Below the pieces are notes generated by a model. The model saw only the letters and a program-made list of their open reading frames with translations. It made no database searches and was not told the DNA's origin. The translations under genes were made by a program, and so were the position numbers. From Pseudomonas berkeleyensis (GTDB lineage: Bacteria; Pseudomonadota; Gammaproteobacteria; Pseudomonadales; Pseudomonadaceae), in assembly GCF_014109765.1 (NCBI RefSeq), contig NZ_CP059139.1:2546001-2610000 (forward strand): a stretch of DNA of 64,000 nucleotides, in the 5' to 3' direction. Positions 54,996-63,777 of this stretch are shown here, in pieces; position 1 is the stretch's first letter, and each line of letters starts with the position of its first letter.

Positions 54996-55880
54996 CTACT
55001 CGGTCGCTTCACGTACCTTGTCCGCTCTCGGTTTGGGTGCGAAACGCGCTGCCAGGCGCATCGAAGCGGTCACCAGGCGTTGATACAACGCCGGCATGCT
55101 GCGCTGCATCCAGTCCAGGGCATGGGCATCGGCTCCGATCAGGATGCGTCGCCTGTTGGCCAGTACGCCGTTCACGATGACCTTGGCCGCCTGTTCCGGC
55201 GTGGTGCGCAGCAACTGATCGTTGAACTGCTGGCGCGCCTGTTCGGCGCCCTGGCCGGTGACCTTGGCCAGGCTGTCGTTCATCCGCGCGGTCTTGGCGA
55301 TGTTGGTGCGGATGCCACCGGGGTGCACGCAACTGGCAGACACACCGCAATCGGCCATGTCCAGCTCCTGGCGCAGTGATTCGGTGAAACCGCGTACGGC
55401 GAACTTGCTGGCGTTGTAGGCGCTCATGCCCGGCTGCGAGAACAGGCCGAAAACGCTGGATACGTTCACCACATGCCCTTGCCCGGCGGCCTTGATGTAG
55501 GGCAGGAAGGCCTTGGTGCCGTTGACCACGCCCCAGAAGTTGATGTTCATGATCCACTCGTAGTCGACGTAGTCGTTGCCTTCCACGGTGCCACCCTGGG
55601 CCACGCCGGCGTTGTTGAAGATGGCGTTGACCCGGCCGAACTCGCTGACGATCTGTTCGGCCCAGGCCTCGACGGCGGCGCGGTCGGCGACATCGACACG
55701 CTGCTCGCTGACGGTGACGCCGATCTTGCGCGCCTGCTCTGCGGTTTCTTTCAGCCCCTCGCTGTTGACGTCCGACAGTGCCAGATGACAGCCCTGGCGA
55801 GCCAGGTGATAGGCGAGGGCGCGGCCGATACCGGAGCCGGCGCCAGTGATGGCGGCTACTTTGTTTTCGAAGGATTTCAT
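54996..55880 (-). CDS. SDR family oxidoreductase
   Basis: The 294-residue protein has the NAD(P) motif AAITGAGSGIGRALAYHLA, the NNAG motif (IFNNAGVAQGG) and the catalytic YxxxK (SAYNASKFAVRGF). It is an active-looking short-chain dehydrogenase with a C-terminal extension. Its start overlaps the flavin monooxygenase stop by 4 bp (ATGA), so the two are coupled. As I recall, the same pair occurs in P. aeruginosa between recR and anr. The substrate is unknown, perhaps a ketone or alcohol linked to the monooxygenase. Confidence 0.92.
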   Translation of the reverse strand: MKSFENKVAAITGAGSGIGRALAYHLARQGCHLALSDVNSEGLKETAEQARKIGVTVSEQRVDVADRAAVEAWAEQIVSEFGRVNAIFNNAGVAQGGTVEGNDYVDYEWIMNINFWGVVNGTKAFLPYIKAAGQGHVVNVSSVFGLFSQPGMSAYNASKFAVRGFTESLRQELDMADCGVSASCVHPGGIRTNIAKTARMNDSLAKVTGQGAEQARQQFNDQLLRTTPEQAAKVIVNGVLANRRRILIGADAHALDWMQRSMPALYQRLVTASMRLAARFAPKPRADKVREATE

Positions 55881-57430
55881 GCGGTGGCCTCCTGCACATC
55901 GAGGATGATGGCGTTGCTCTGTGCCGGGTGAGCGGCCTGCTTGCGGCTGAAGTGATAGGCATGCGGGTCGAAGTTGCGCGTCAGCATGCGGTAGCGCCAG
56001 GTAAAGCCTGGCCACACCGTGCAGTTGCGTCCGCTGACCGGATGCAGGTACCAGCTCATGCAGCCACCGGCGTTCCACACGGTGTTGCCGAGGGTGCCCT
56101 GAATCTTTTTGTTGAAGGTGTCCTGCGCCTCGCGCTTGGGCTCCAGACTTTGCAGGCGACCTTCCTCGAGCTGACGCAGTGCGCCGAGTACGTAGGTGAT
56201 CTGCGACTCGATCATGTAGACCATGGAGTTGTGCCCCAGCCCGGTATTCGGCCCCATGAGGAAGAACAGGTTGGGGAAGCCGGCGGTCATGGTGCCTTTG
56301 TAGGCTTCCGGGCCCATGGGCCAGGTGTCGAGCAGGTCGACGCCGCCGCGGCCGAACACCGTGCCACGGGGCAGCGGGTCGCTGGGGGTGAAGCCGGTGC
56401 CGAAGATGATGGCGTCGACTTCGCGTTCCTGGCCGTCGGCAGTACGCACACCGTGCGGTAGGATTTCGGTGACACCCTCGGTGATCACCTCGACATTGGC
56501 CTGGGTCAGCGCCGGGTAATAGTCGTTGGAGATCAGTACACGCTTGCAGCCCATGGTGTAGTCCGGGGTGACTTTGGCGCGCAGCACGGGATCCTTGATC
56601 TGCTTCTTGATGTACAGCTTGGCGATGCCCTGGGCCATGCGTAGCAGGCGCGGGGCGAAGGCGAAGGCGATCACCCGGCTCTCGAGGATGCCATACAGGG
56701 CGCCACGCCAAAGCTTCTGCGCCAGTGGGAAGCGTTTGAAGCGGGTGCGCTCGCCATCGCGGATGGCGCGATCCGGCTTGGGCATGATCCACGGGGCGGT
56801 GCGCTGGTAGAGGTTGAGGCGCTCGACCTGCTTCTGGATTTGCGGGACGAACTGGATGGCCGAGGCGCCGGTGCCGATCACCGCAACACGCTTGCCGGTC
56901 AGGTCGTAGTCGTGATTCCACTGCTGCGAATGGAAGACCTCACCGGTGAAGTTCTCCAGGCCCTTGAGCTTGGGAATCGATGGCGTGGACAGGGCGCCCA
57001 TGCCCGAGACCACGAACTGTGCGCTGTAGTGGTTACCGGCGCGATCCTGCAGGTGCCACAGCTCGGCGTGCTCGTCCCAGCGGATCTGCACGACCTCGGT
57101 GCCCAGCAGGGTTTTGTCCTGCAGGCGATATTTTTCCCAACAGCCTTCCAGATAGGCCTTGATCTCCGGCTGCTTGGCGAACATCCGCGTCCAGTTCGGG
57201 TTCGGCTCGAAGGAGAAGGAGTACAGATGCGATTGCACGTCGCAGCCGCAGCCCGGGTAGTTGTTCACGCGCCAGGTGCCGCCGACACCAGCCTCTTTTT
57301 CGAACAGCAGGAAGTCCTGCTCGCCCTGCTGCTTGAGACGGATGGCCATGCCGAGGCCGGAGAAGCCGCTGCCGAGGATGGCTATCTTGCAATGGCGGGC
57401 AGCGGTAGGGGGTGACACGGGCGCATTCAT
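55877..57430 (-). CDS. flavin-containing monooxygenase (Baeyer-Villiger-like)
   Basis: This 517-residue enzyme has two Rossmann motifs (ILGSGFSGLGMAIRLKQQGE and VAVIGTGASAIQFVPQI) and the fingerprint FTGEVFHSQQW, which matches the FxGxxxHxxxW pattern of Baeyer-Villiger-type monooxygenases. It would insert oxygen into ketones using NADPH, FAD and O2. It heads the two-gene operon with the SDR. The divergent TetR regulator and the palindromes between them point to ligand-controlled expression. Confidence 0.92.
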   Translation of the reverse strand: MNAPVSPPTAARHCKIAILGSGFSGLGMAIRLKQQGEQDFLLFEKEAGVGGTWRVNNYPGCGCDVQSHLYSFSFEPNPNWTRMFAKQPEIKAYLEGCWEKYRLQDKTLLGTEVVQIRWDEHAELWHLQDRAGNHYSAQFVVSGMGALSTPSIPKLKGLENFTGEVFHSQQWNHDYDLTGKRVAVIGTGASAIQFVPQIQKQVERLNLYQRTAPWIMPKPDRAIRDGERTRFKRFPLAQKLWRGALYGILESRVIAFAFAPRLLRMAQGIAKLYIKKQIKDPVLRAKVTPDYTMGCKRVLISNDYYPALTQANVEVITEGVTEILPHGVRTADGQEREVDAIIFGTGFTPSDPLPRGTVFGRGGVDLLDTWPMGPEAYKGTMTAGFPNLFFLMGPNTGLGHNSMVYMIESQITYVLGALRQLEEGRLQSLEPKREAQDTFNKKIQGTLGNTVWNAGGCMSWYLHPVSGRNCTVWPGFTWRYRMLTRNFDPHAYHFSRKQAAHPAQSNAIILDVQEATA

Positions 57431-57460
57431 GGCCGAACTCCTGCTTGTCGTTCTTGTTGG

Positions 57461-57497
57461 TGTCTACATCTGTATACCAAGGTAGACAGGTGTATAC
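57461..57497. promoter_or_regulatory. predicted operator between monooxygenase and TetR genes
   Basis: Inverted TGTCTAC (57461) and GTAGACA (57482), interleaved with two direct TGTATAC copies (57471 and 57491). The symmetric arrangement in the short divergent promoter suggests TetR binding sites. Confidence 0.5.
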
Positions 57498-57546
57498 TCA
57501 GCTGCAAGCCATTGGAGCAACAAGCCAACTTTAGGTAGGGGTAAGG

Positions 57547-58254
57547 ATGCAAAGCGACGAAGAGCAGGTGCGCGAGAAGCCCGGCGCAGCCCCCGGAAAG
57601 CGTCTATTGCTGGAGGCAGCGTTACGTCTCACCTCAACCAGCCGCAGTCTCAGCAGTCTCGGGTTGCGTGAGCTGGCTCGCGAGGCGGGGCTGAACCCCA
57701 ACACGTTCTACCGCCATTTTCGTGATGTCGACGATCTCGGCCTGACGGTGATCGGCGAGATCACCACGCTGCTGCGTCAGCCGTTGCGTGACCTGCGTCG
57801 TGAGGCTGCGCAGCGGGCGGTCAAGGATGACGGCGCGATGCTGCCCAAGCTGCTGGGCATCGATCTCGGACGGGGGCGGCGGGTATGTCACGAAACGGTG
57901 CAACTGTTCTTCGATTTCGTCGCCGAGCACCCCGAGGCGTTCATCATCGGTGTGCGTGAGCTGCATGGCGCTTCGCCAGTGCTACGCGAGGCGTTGCGCC
58001 AGGTGATGGACGATTTCGCCGACGACATGGCCGAGGACATCATCGAGTTCAAACTGTTGCCGGGCATCGTCAGTGCGGCAGCGGTGCGTCAGGTATCGGG
58101 CCTGATCAGTCGCAGCCTGTTCGAGCAATCGCTGGACTATATCGGTCGACCGCAGCAGCGTGAGGCGATCTGTGCATTGGCCGAAGAGCAGATCGTTATG
58201 CTTTTCACCGGCGCCAGCGTGTTGCAGAGCCTGGGGCAGCTTCGCTTGGGCTGA
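57547..58254 (+). CDS. TetR family transcriptional regulator
   Basis: The 235-residue protein has a TetR-type helix-turn-helix (LAREAGLNPNTFYRHF) and a ligand domain of the FabR/DesT-like type (EHPEAFIIGVRELHGASPVL), which in relatives senses acyl-CoA. It probably controls the divergent monooxygenase-SDR operon. The ATG follows a weak AAGG site. Confidence 0.86.
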   Translation: MQSDEEQVREKPGAAPGKRLLLEAALRLTSTSRSLSSLGLRELAREAGLNPNTFYRHFRDVDDLGLTVIGEITTLLRQPLRDLRREAAQRAVKDDGAMLPKLLGIDLGRGRRVCHETVQLFFDFVAEHPEAFIIGVRELHGASPVLREALRQVMDDFADDMAEDIIEFKLLPGIVSAAAVRQVSGLISRSLFEQSLDYIGRPQQREAICALAEEQIVMLFTGASVLQSLGQLRLG

Positions 58255-58317
58255 CGGGGGTGCGCATCACGGCCGAGTTCTCGGTGCGCATGGCGCACCC
58301 TACGGTGAAATGAAAAA

Positions 58318-58335
58318 GGGCGGCCTAGGCCGCCC
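58318..58335 (-). terminator. terminator of the PF10118 gene
   Basis: The self-complementary GGGCGGCCTAGGCCGCCC is followed on the minus strand by TTTTTCATTT, 9 bp after the stop of the minus-strand gene. A CGCACCCTACGG repeat end (58294-58305) lies next to it. Confidence 0.75.
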
Positions 58336-58344
58336 GCAGGGATA

Positions 58345-59181
58345 TCAGCTGGTGAAACCGAGGCGCTCGCGCCAGCGGCTCTCCAGCTTTTCGGTGTCGT
58401 GATCCTTGGGGTGGAAACCCGGGCGGTAGTAATCCAGATACGGACCGATCAGCTTGGTGAAGAAACCATTGCGTGGGCCGAACAGCTTCTTCAGGCCGAA
58501 GCCCCAACTACGCCAGTTGAACAACTGGCCGTCCTTGCGCAGAAGATGAACCTGGAACCAGCCGATCACGCCGAAAAACACCACGGTGGTCAGCATCATG
58601 ATCAGCGTGCGGGTGAAATAGCCACCGTAGACCTTCTGGTACACGTCATAGCAGACGGCCTTGTGCTCGTTCTCCTCGATGGCGTGCCACATCCACAGCT
58701 GATACAGCTTTGGGTCGTTCATCTGCGTGGTCAGGTCTTCACGCTTGAGCAGTTGCTCGGCCATGGTCGCCGTGAAGTGCTCCAGGGCGCAGGTCATGGC
58801 CAGGCGCTGCTTCTTGGTGCTGAAGCGGGTGACCCATTCCAGCAGCACCTTGATGCGCAGTTCGAGGCGCTCCAGGTCGATGTCATGCTGATTGGCGTAG
58901 TCGTTGTACGCCGCATGCTCCTTGGAGTGCATGGCTTCCTGGCCGATGAAGGCGCTGATGTCCTTCTTCAGTTGCGGCTCGGTGACCTGGTCGCGCACGG
59001 CGCGCACGCTGTCGACGAAGAACTTCTCGCCATAAGGAAACAGCGATGACAGGTTGTTCATGAACTGGCTCATGAAGGGGTCGTCGTAGAACCAGTATTT
59101 GGGTGTTTCGGTGAAGCTGAAATCCATGCGGCGAACCGGAAAGCTGGGTTTCGGCTGGGGCAGGGTGGCACTGGCGCTCAT
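58345..59181 (-). CDS. PF10118 metal-dependent hydrolase family protein
   Basis: The 278-residue protein has repeated Glu/His pairs (EAMHSKEHAAYN, HFTATMAE, WHAIEENEHKAV) that look like a di-metal site within a helical bundle, and a hydrophobic stretch near residue 185. Pfam calls the family a predicted metal-dependent hydrolase, but the pattern could equally serve a di-iron oxygenase. Biological function is unknown. A GAGGACT site supports the ATG at MSASATLP. Confidence 0.85.
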   Translation of the reverse strand: MSASATLPQPKPSFPVRRMDFSFTETPKYWFYDDPFMSQFMNNLSSLFPYGEKFFVDSVRAVRDQVTEPQLKKDISAFIGQEAMHSKEHAAYNDYANQHDIDLERLELRIKVLLEWVTRFSTKKQRLAMTCALEHFTATMAEQLLKREDLTTQMNDPKLYQLWMWHAIEENEHKAVCYDVYQKVYGGYFTRTLIMMLTTVVFFGVIGWFQVHLLRKDGQLFNWRSWGFGLKKLFGPRNGFFTKLIGPYLDYYRPGFHPKDHDTEKLESRWRERLGFTS

Positions 59182-59411
59182 CGTTCGAGTCCTCTTCTGG
59201 GGAGTTGGTGCTCCCGATTGTTGTGCGGCTCTGGCTGACAGCACTCGGGGTCGCAGGTGGTTAACCTCAACAGACCAACTGTGTCATTGAACGATGTAAC
59301 TATCGGACGTTGGCGCGTTGTGCGCTGCCAACTTAAGGCGGGTGATGGGGTTTGAGGTGCGCTGAAGAGGCGGCGAAGTAACAGAGTTACTCCGCCGTAA
59401 TGCTGTTTATC

Positions 59412-60227
59412 TCAGTGGTTGCGCCGCAATTCGGCGATTTCCGTGCGTAGCGCCTTGAGCTCGTCAAGTATGGCCTGGTCGCGCTGGATCTTTTCCTGCT
59501 CTTCGGCGCTGGGTTCCTGAGCGTCCTGCATGGCGTTGACGATCACCGCGATGAACAGGTTGAGCATCATGAACGTGGCGATCAGCACGTAAGGGATGAA
59601 GAACATCCAGGCGTGCGGATACACCTCCATGATCGGCCGCACGGTGCCGCTCGACCAACTGTCCAGGGTCATCATCTGGAACAGCGAGTAGAGGCTGGCG
59701 GTCAGGCTGCCGAACCATTCCGGAAAGCGTTCGCCGAACAGCTGTGTGGCCATCACCGCAGCAACGTAGAAGATCAGACTCATCAGCATGATGATGCTGC
59801 CCATGCCTGGCAGCGAGGCGAGCAGCGCCTGCACCACCTTGCGCATGCTCGGGTTGATCGACACCAGGCGCAACACGCGCAATACGCGCAGGGCACGCAG
59901 TACGGCAAAGGGGCCGCTGGCCGGCACCAGGGCAATGCCGACGACGATGCAGTCGAACACGGCCCATGGATCACGCAACAGGGCGACCCCACGAGCGGCA
60001 AAACGCAGTGCCAGTTCGACGACGAAACAGGCGAGGATGATTGCGTCCAGTGGCAGCAGCAGCCAGCCCCACTGCTCGACGGTTTCCTTGGAGGTCAGCA
60101 GGCCGAGAATGGCGGCGTTGACCAGAATCAGCACGGTAACCAGGCGCTGTATGGCCTTGCCGTCCATGATCTGGGCCAGACGCTGGCGCCAGTCGGCAGG
60201 GGATTGGTTCGAATCGAGTTCAGGCAT
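59412..60227 (-). CDS. ion transporter, voltage-gated-sodium-channel-like
   Basis: This 271-residue channel has six membrane segments, an S4 voltage sensor with repeated arginines (LRALRVLRVLRLV), a pore loop and a C-terminal coiled coil (LDELKALRTEIAELRRNH), as in NaChBac-type bacterial channels. The selectivity filter reads TLDSWSS, with Asp at position 189 where the characterised channels carry Glu (TLESW). That could alter ion preference. The gene is downstream of apt in the same direction, separated by 57 bp. Confidence 0.87.
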   Translation of the reverse strand: MPELDSNQSPADWRQRLAQIMDGKAIQRLVTVLILVNAAILGLLTSKETVEQWGWLLLPLDAIILACFVVELALRFAARGVALLRDPWAVFDCIVVGIALVPASGPFAVLRALRVLRVLRLVSINPSMRKVVQALLASLPGMGSIIMLMSLIFYVAAVMATQLFGERFPEWFGSLTASLYSLFQMMTLDSWSSGTVRPIMEVYPHAWMFFIPYVLIATFMMLNLFIAVIVNAMQDAQEPSAEEQEKIQRDQAILDELKALRTEIAELRRNH

Positions 60228-60284
60228 GGCGGTTTTCAGTGGCGGTCGAGGCGATAGCCCGGACGGCTGCCGGGCTGGAGGTAC

Positions 60285-60833
60285 TCAGCGGTCGTCTAGC
60301 GCGAAGGCAGTGAGGGTGAAAACCGGGATATTGGCATCCTGCAGTTTCTGCGAACCACCCAGCTCCGGCAGGTCGATGATGGCGGCGGCCTCGAAGACCG
60401 TGGCGCGCATGCGTCGTACCAGATTGGCAGCAGCGATCAGGGTGCCGCCGGTGGCGATCAGGTCATCGAAGATCAGCACCGAGTCGCCCTCGCAGAGGCT
60501 GTCGCTGTGCACTTCGAGAAAGGCTTCGCCGTATTCGGTCTGATAACCCTCACTGAGTACGTCAGCTGGCAGTTTGCCCTGCTTGCGGAACAGCACCAGC
60601 GGTTTGTTCAGTTCATAGGCGATGATCGAGCCGATCAGAAAACCGCGTGCATCCATGGCGCCGATATGCGTGAACTCGGCCTCCACGTAGCGCTGAATGA
60701 AGCTGTCGGCAACCATGCGCAAGGCACGGGGCGACTGGAACAGCGGGGTGATGTCGCGAAAGATCACACCCGGTTTGGGAAAGTCCGGTACCGGGCGGAT
60801 CAGGGTCTTGATGCTGAATTCGTCGAAAATCAT
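60285..60833 (-). CDS. apt: adenine phosphoribosyltransferase
   Basis: The 182-residue enzyme has the PRPP motif [20 protein letters not shown] and the APRT start ([20 protein letters not shown]). It makes AMP from adenine and PRPP. Length and motifs match the family. It lies downstream of anr in the same direction, as I recall for P. aeruginosa. Confidence 0.95.
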   Translation of the reverse strand: MIFDEFSIKTLIRPVPDFPKPGVIFRDITPLFQSPRALRMVADSFIQRYVEAEFTHIGAMDARGFLIGSIIAYELNKPLVLFRKQGKLPADVLSEGYQTEYGEAFLEVHSDSLCEGDSVLIFDDLIATGGTLIAAANLVRRMRATVFEAAAIIDLPELGGSQKLQDANIPVFTLTAFALDDR

Positions 60834-60885
60834 CGTGGGATCCTAAATGCGTTGAACCCGCGATTATACGAATGCAGGGGCGGGC

Positions 60886-61620
60886 TCAGACGTCTAGATT
60901 ACCGCCAGCCAGGGCGCATAGCTCGATGGGGTCGAGAATATGCACTTCCTTGCCTTCGGCTTCGAGCAGCTTGTTCTGTTGGAAGCGGGTAAATACGCGA
61001 GACACGGTTTCCACGGCAAGGCCCAAATAGTTACCAATTTCGTTGCGCGACATGGCCAGGCGGAACTGGTTGGCCGAGAAACCACGGGCGCGGAAGCGGG
61101 CGGAGAGGTTGACCAGGAAGGTGGCGATGCGTTCGTCGGCGGTCTTCTTCGACAACAGCAGCATCATCTGCTGATCGTCGCGAATCTCGCGGCTCATGAT
61201 GCGCATCAACTGGCGGCGCAGTTGGGGCAGTTGTAGCGCCAGGTCATCGAGGCGCTCGAAGGGAATCTCGCAGACCGAGGTGGTTTCCAGCGCCTGGGCT
61301 GAGACCGGGTAGCGTTCGCCGTCGACACCGGAAAGACCGACCAGCTCACTGGGCAGGTGGAAGCCGGTGATCTGTTCCTCGCCCGAGTCGCTCAGGCTGA
61401 AGGTCTTCAGGGCGCCGGAACGCACGGCGAAGACCGAGCCGAAAGCATCGCCCTGACGGAAGAGAAACTCGCCTTTTTTCAGTGGGCGGCCACGTTTGAC
61501 GATTTCGTCCAGCGCGTCCATGTCTTCCAGATTCAGGGAGATTGGCAGGCACAGGGCGGCCAGACTGCAATCCTTGCAATGGGCTTGGTGCTGCGAACGC
61601 AGCTTGATGCTCTCGGACAT
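60886..61620 (-). CDS. anr: anaerobic regulator Anr (Crp/Fnr family)
   Basis: The 244-residue protein is Fnr-like. It has C15, C18, C24 and C117 for an oxygen-labile [4Fe-4S] cluster, a cyclic-nucleotide-binding-like domain and a C-terminal helix-turn-helix ([19 protein letters not shown]). It activates anaerobic genes such as hemN. A predicted target box lies upstream of hemN at 63711. The ATG at MSESIKLR gives the known Anr length; a longer frame upstream is unlikely. Confidence 0.96.
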   Translation of the reverse strand: MSESIKLRSQHQAHCKDCSLAALCLPISLNLEDMDALDEIVKRGRPLKKGEFLFRQGDAFGSVFAVRSGALKTFSLSDSGEEQITGFHLPSELVGLSGVDGERYPVSAQALETTSVCEIPFERLDDLALQLPQLRRQLMRIMSREIRDDQQMMLLLSKKTADERIATFLVNLSARFRARGFSANQFRLAMSRNEIGNYLGLAVETVSRVFTRFQQNKLLEAEGKEVHILDPIELCALAGGNLDV

Positions 61621-61774
61621 CGTTAGACTTCCCAGGTAAACACGCAATGACCGTAAGGTTACCCCAGGGGGCGGGTAGGGGCCAGCCATAAGACGTTCTG
61701 ACCGAATACTCAAGTTTGTCCCCAGGGGGCCGATAACGGCTGTAGAACCATAGTCCAACGCAGGGAGCAGCGCG

Positions 61775-62218
61775 ATGCGCATCCAATCCACCGGACCTCT
61801 GAACAATCTGGTTGAGGGGGTTCAGCGACAATTTAACGCAGTCGAGCAAACCCCGGAGCAGGTGCGCGAGGGGTTGCGGGTGAGCTTGTCCGAGCTGGGC
61901 AAGAGCATGGCGGCCAAGCCAGACGAGAACGAAGATATCGACGGCAGTGACTTGCCTCAGGCAATCAAGGATCTGCTCAAGATGATTCGCGAGCTGCGAG
62001 CACAGATCGTCGAGAAGCAGGCGCAGGTCGAGGCGATCATGAGTGACCAGAGCCTCGATCCGGAAACCAAACGTCAGCAACTGGAAGCACTGCAGACCGA
62101 ACTCGCTTCGCTCAACAGCGCGTTGACCACGGCCAATGCCAACCTGATCAAACTGATGCGCGAGAACGGCCTGTCGAGTGAGCAGATGCAGACTGCCGCC
62201 ACGCTGGCGATGGGCTGA
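61775..62218 (+). CDS. hypothetical coiled-coil protein, 147 aa
   Basis: The 147-residue protein is mostly helical, with heptads in its second half ([16 protein letters not shown] and [20 protein letters not shown]) and no signal peptide. I do not recognise the family. A CAGGGAGCAG site precedes the ATG. It lies between anr and hemN on the opposite strand, a conserved spot in Pseudomonas as I recall. Confidence 0.8.
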   Translation: MRIQSTGPLNNLVEGVQRQFNAVEQTPEQVREGLRVSLSELGKSMAAKPDENEDIDGSDLPQAIKDLLKMIRELRAQIVEKQAQVEAIMSDQSLDPETKRQQLEALQTELASLNSALTTANANLIKLMRENGLSSEQMQTAATLAMG

Positions 62219-62221
62219 CGC

Positions 62222-62257
62222 ATCGCCCCGTGACGGTCTTAGCCGTCACGGGGCGAT
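62222..62257. terminator. bidirectional terminator
   Basis: A 15-bp perfect stem (ATCGCCCCGTGACGG and complement) around a 6-base loop, between the convergent coiled-coil gene and hemN. Confidence 0.8.
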
Positions 62258-62269
62258 TTCGCGTGTTCT

Positions 62270-63652
62270 TCAGATCACCCGAGAAAAGCGCTGGCGCACC
62301 TGGTCGTTGAGATAGCGATCGAACAGCATGCACAGCGAACGCACCAGCAGACGACCGGCCGGGCGTACTTCGATACTCTGCTCGTCGAGCGAAATCAGGC
62401 CGTCGCGAGCGAGTTGTTCCAGCTCGGGCCAGAGCGCGGCGAAGTAATCACGGAACACCACCCCATGCGCTTGCTCGATATCGGCGAAGCGCAACTCGAA
62501 ATGACAGATCAGCTGCTGGATCACGGCGCGGCGCAGGCGGTCGTCTGCATTGCAGTGCAGGCCGCGGCGCGTTGCCAGCTGGCCGTTGCCCAGACTTTGC
62601 TGGTAGCTGGCGATGTCGCTGTCGTTCTGGCTGTAGAGATCGCCGATCTGGCTGATGGCGGAAACACCCAGGCCGATCAGGTCGCAATGGCCGTGAGTGG
62701 TGTAGCCTTGGAAGTTGCGCTGCAGCGTGCCTTCCTCCTGGGCGATGGCAAGTTCGTCGTCGGGCAGGGCGAAGTGATCCATGCCGATGTAGCGGTAGCC
62801 TGCACGGGTCAGCTGCTCGATGCTGCTCTGCAGCATGGCCAGCTTATCCGCCGGGCTGGGCAGGTCATCGGCGCTGATGCGGCGTTGCGGCATGAAGCGT
62901 TCGGGCATGTGCGCGTAGTTGAACAGTGACAGCCGATCCGGCTGCAGGGCGATCACCTCGGCCACGGTACGGGCGAAACGCTCCGGCGTCTGCTTGGGCA
63001 GGCCATAGATCAGGTCGATGTTCACCGAGCGAAATTGCAGCGTGCGTGCCGCTTCGATGATGGCGCGGGTTTCCTCGAGGGTCTGCAGGCGATTGACTGC
63101 GCGCTGCACCTCCGGATCGAGATCCTGCACGCCAAGGCTGACGCGGTTGAAACCCAGCTCGCGTAGCAGGCCCATGGTCGACCAGTCGGCTTCGCGTGGG
63201 TCGATCTCGATGCTGTAGTCGCCGCTGTCGTCATCCAGCAGGTTGAAGTGCTGACGCAGGTGCTGCATCAGGCGGCGCAGTTCGTCGTGGTTGAGGAAGG
63301 TGGGCGTACCGCCGCCGAAATGCAGCTGTTCAATGGGCTGGGACTTGTCCACGTAACGGCTGACGATCTCGATTTCGCGCTCGAGTTTTTCCAGGTAGGG
63401 CAGGGCGCGGCCGCGATCCTTGGTGATCACCTTGTTGCAGGCGCAGTAGTAGCAAATGTGCGCGCAGAATGGGATGTGCACATACAGCGACAGCGGGCGT
63501 TGCGCCTTGCGGCTGTCGCGCAGGGCGTGCAGCAGGTCGAACGGGCCGATATCGTCGTGAAACTGCACGGCGGTCGGGTAGGAGGTGTAACGCGGGCCGG
63601 CGAGATCGTAGCGGCGGATCAGGGCGGCGTCCCACTGGATGGTGTCGAGCAT
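62270..63652 (-). CDS. hemN: oxygen-independent coproporphyrinogen III oxidase
   Basis: This 460-residue radical-SAM enzyme has the CxxxCxxC cluster motif at C63, C67 and C70 (PFCAHICYYC), then HFGGGTPTFL. It decarboxylates coproporphyrinogen III to protoporphyrinogen IX without oxygen, using SAM. A predicted Anr box about 60 bp upstream indicates low-oxygen induction. The start and length agree with the family. Confidence 0.96.
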   Translation of the reverse strand: MLDTIQWDAALIRRYDLAGPRYTSYPTAVQFHDDIGPFDLLHALRDSRKAQRPLSLYVHIPFCAHICYYCACNKVITKDRGRALPYLEKLEREIEIVSRYVDKSQPIEQLHFGGGTPTFLNHDELRRLMQHLRQHFNLLDDDSGDYSIEIDPREADWSTMGLLRELGFNRVSLGVQDLDPEVQRAVNRLQTLEETRAIIEAARTLQFRSVNIDLIYGLPKQTPERFARTVAEVIALQPDRLSLFNYAHMPERFMPQRRISADDLPSPADKLAMLQSSIEQLTRAGYRYIGMDHFALPDDELAIAQEEGTLQRNFQGYTTHGHCDLIGLGVSAISQIGDLYSQNDSDIASYQQSLGNGQLATRRGLHCNADDRLRRAVIQQLICHFELRFADIEQAHGVVFRDYFAALWPELEQLARDGLISLDEQSIEVRPAGRLLVRSLCMLFDRYLNDQVRQRFSRVI

Positions 63653-63710
63653 GGGAAAGAATCCTGGACAGGCTGTGCGGCCAGTCTAGAGAGCTGGCCT
63701 GCCTTGAGCC

Positions 63711-63724
63711 TTGACCTGTATCAA
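63711..63724. promoter_or_regulatory. predicted Anr/Fnr box upstream of hemN
   Basis: TTGACCTGTATCAA matches the TTGAT-N4-ATCAA consensus at 9 of 10 defined positions. It lies about 60 bp before the hemN ATG, a usual activating distance. Confidence 0.65.
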
Positions 63725-63777
63725 CGGCCGTGGACGGTGCGCGTTGCGTCGGCGCCGATGCTCTGTAGCGTCTTGAG

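Noticed and set aside
57471..57479. TGTATACCA near the flavin monooxygenase promoter as a seventh regulon operator
   Set aside because: Only half of the palindrome matches and the TAATA flank is missing; it fits the local TGTATAC repeats better.
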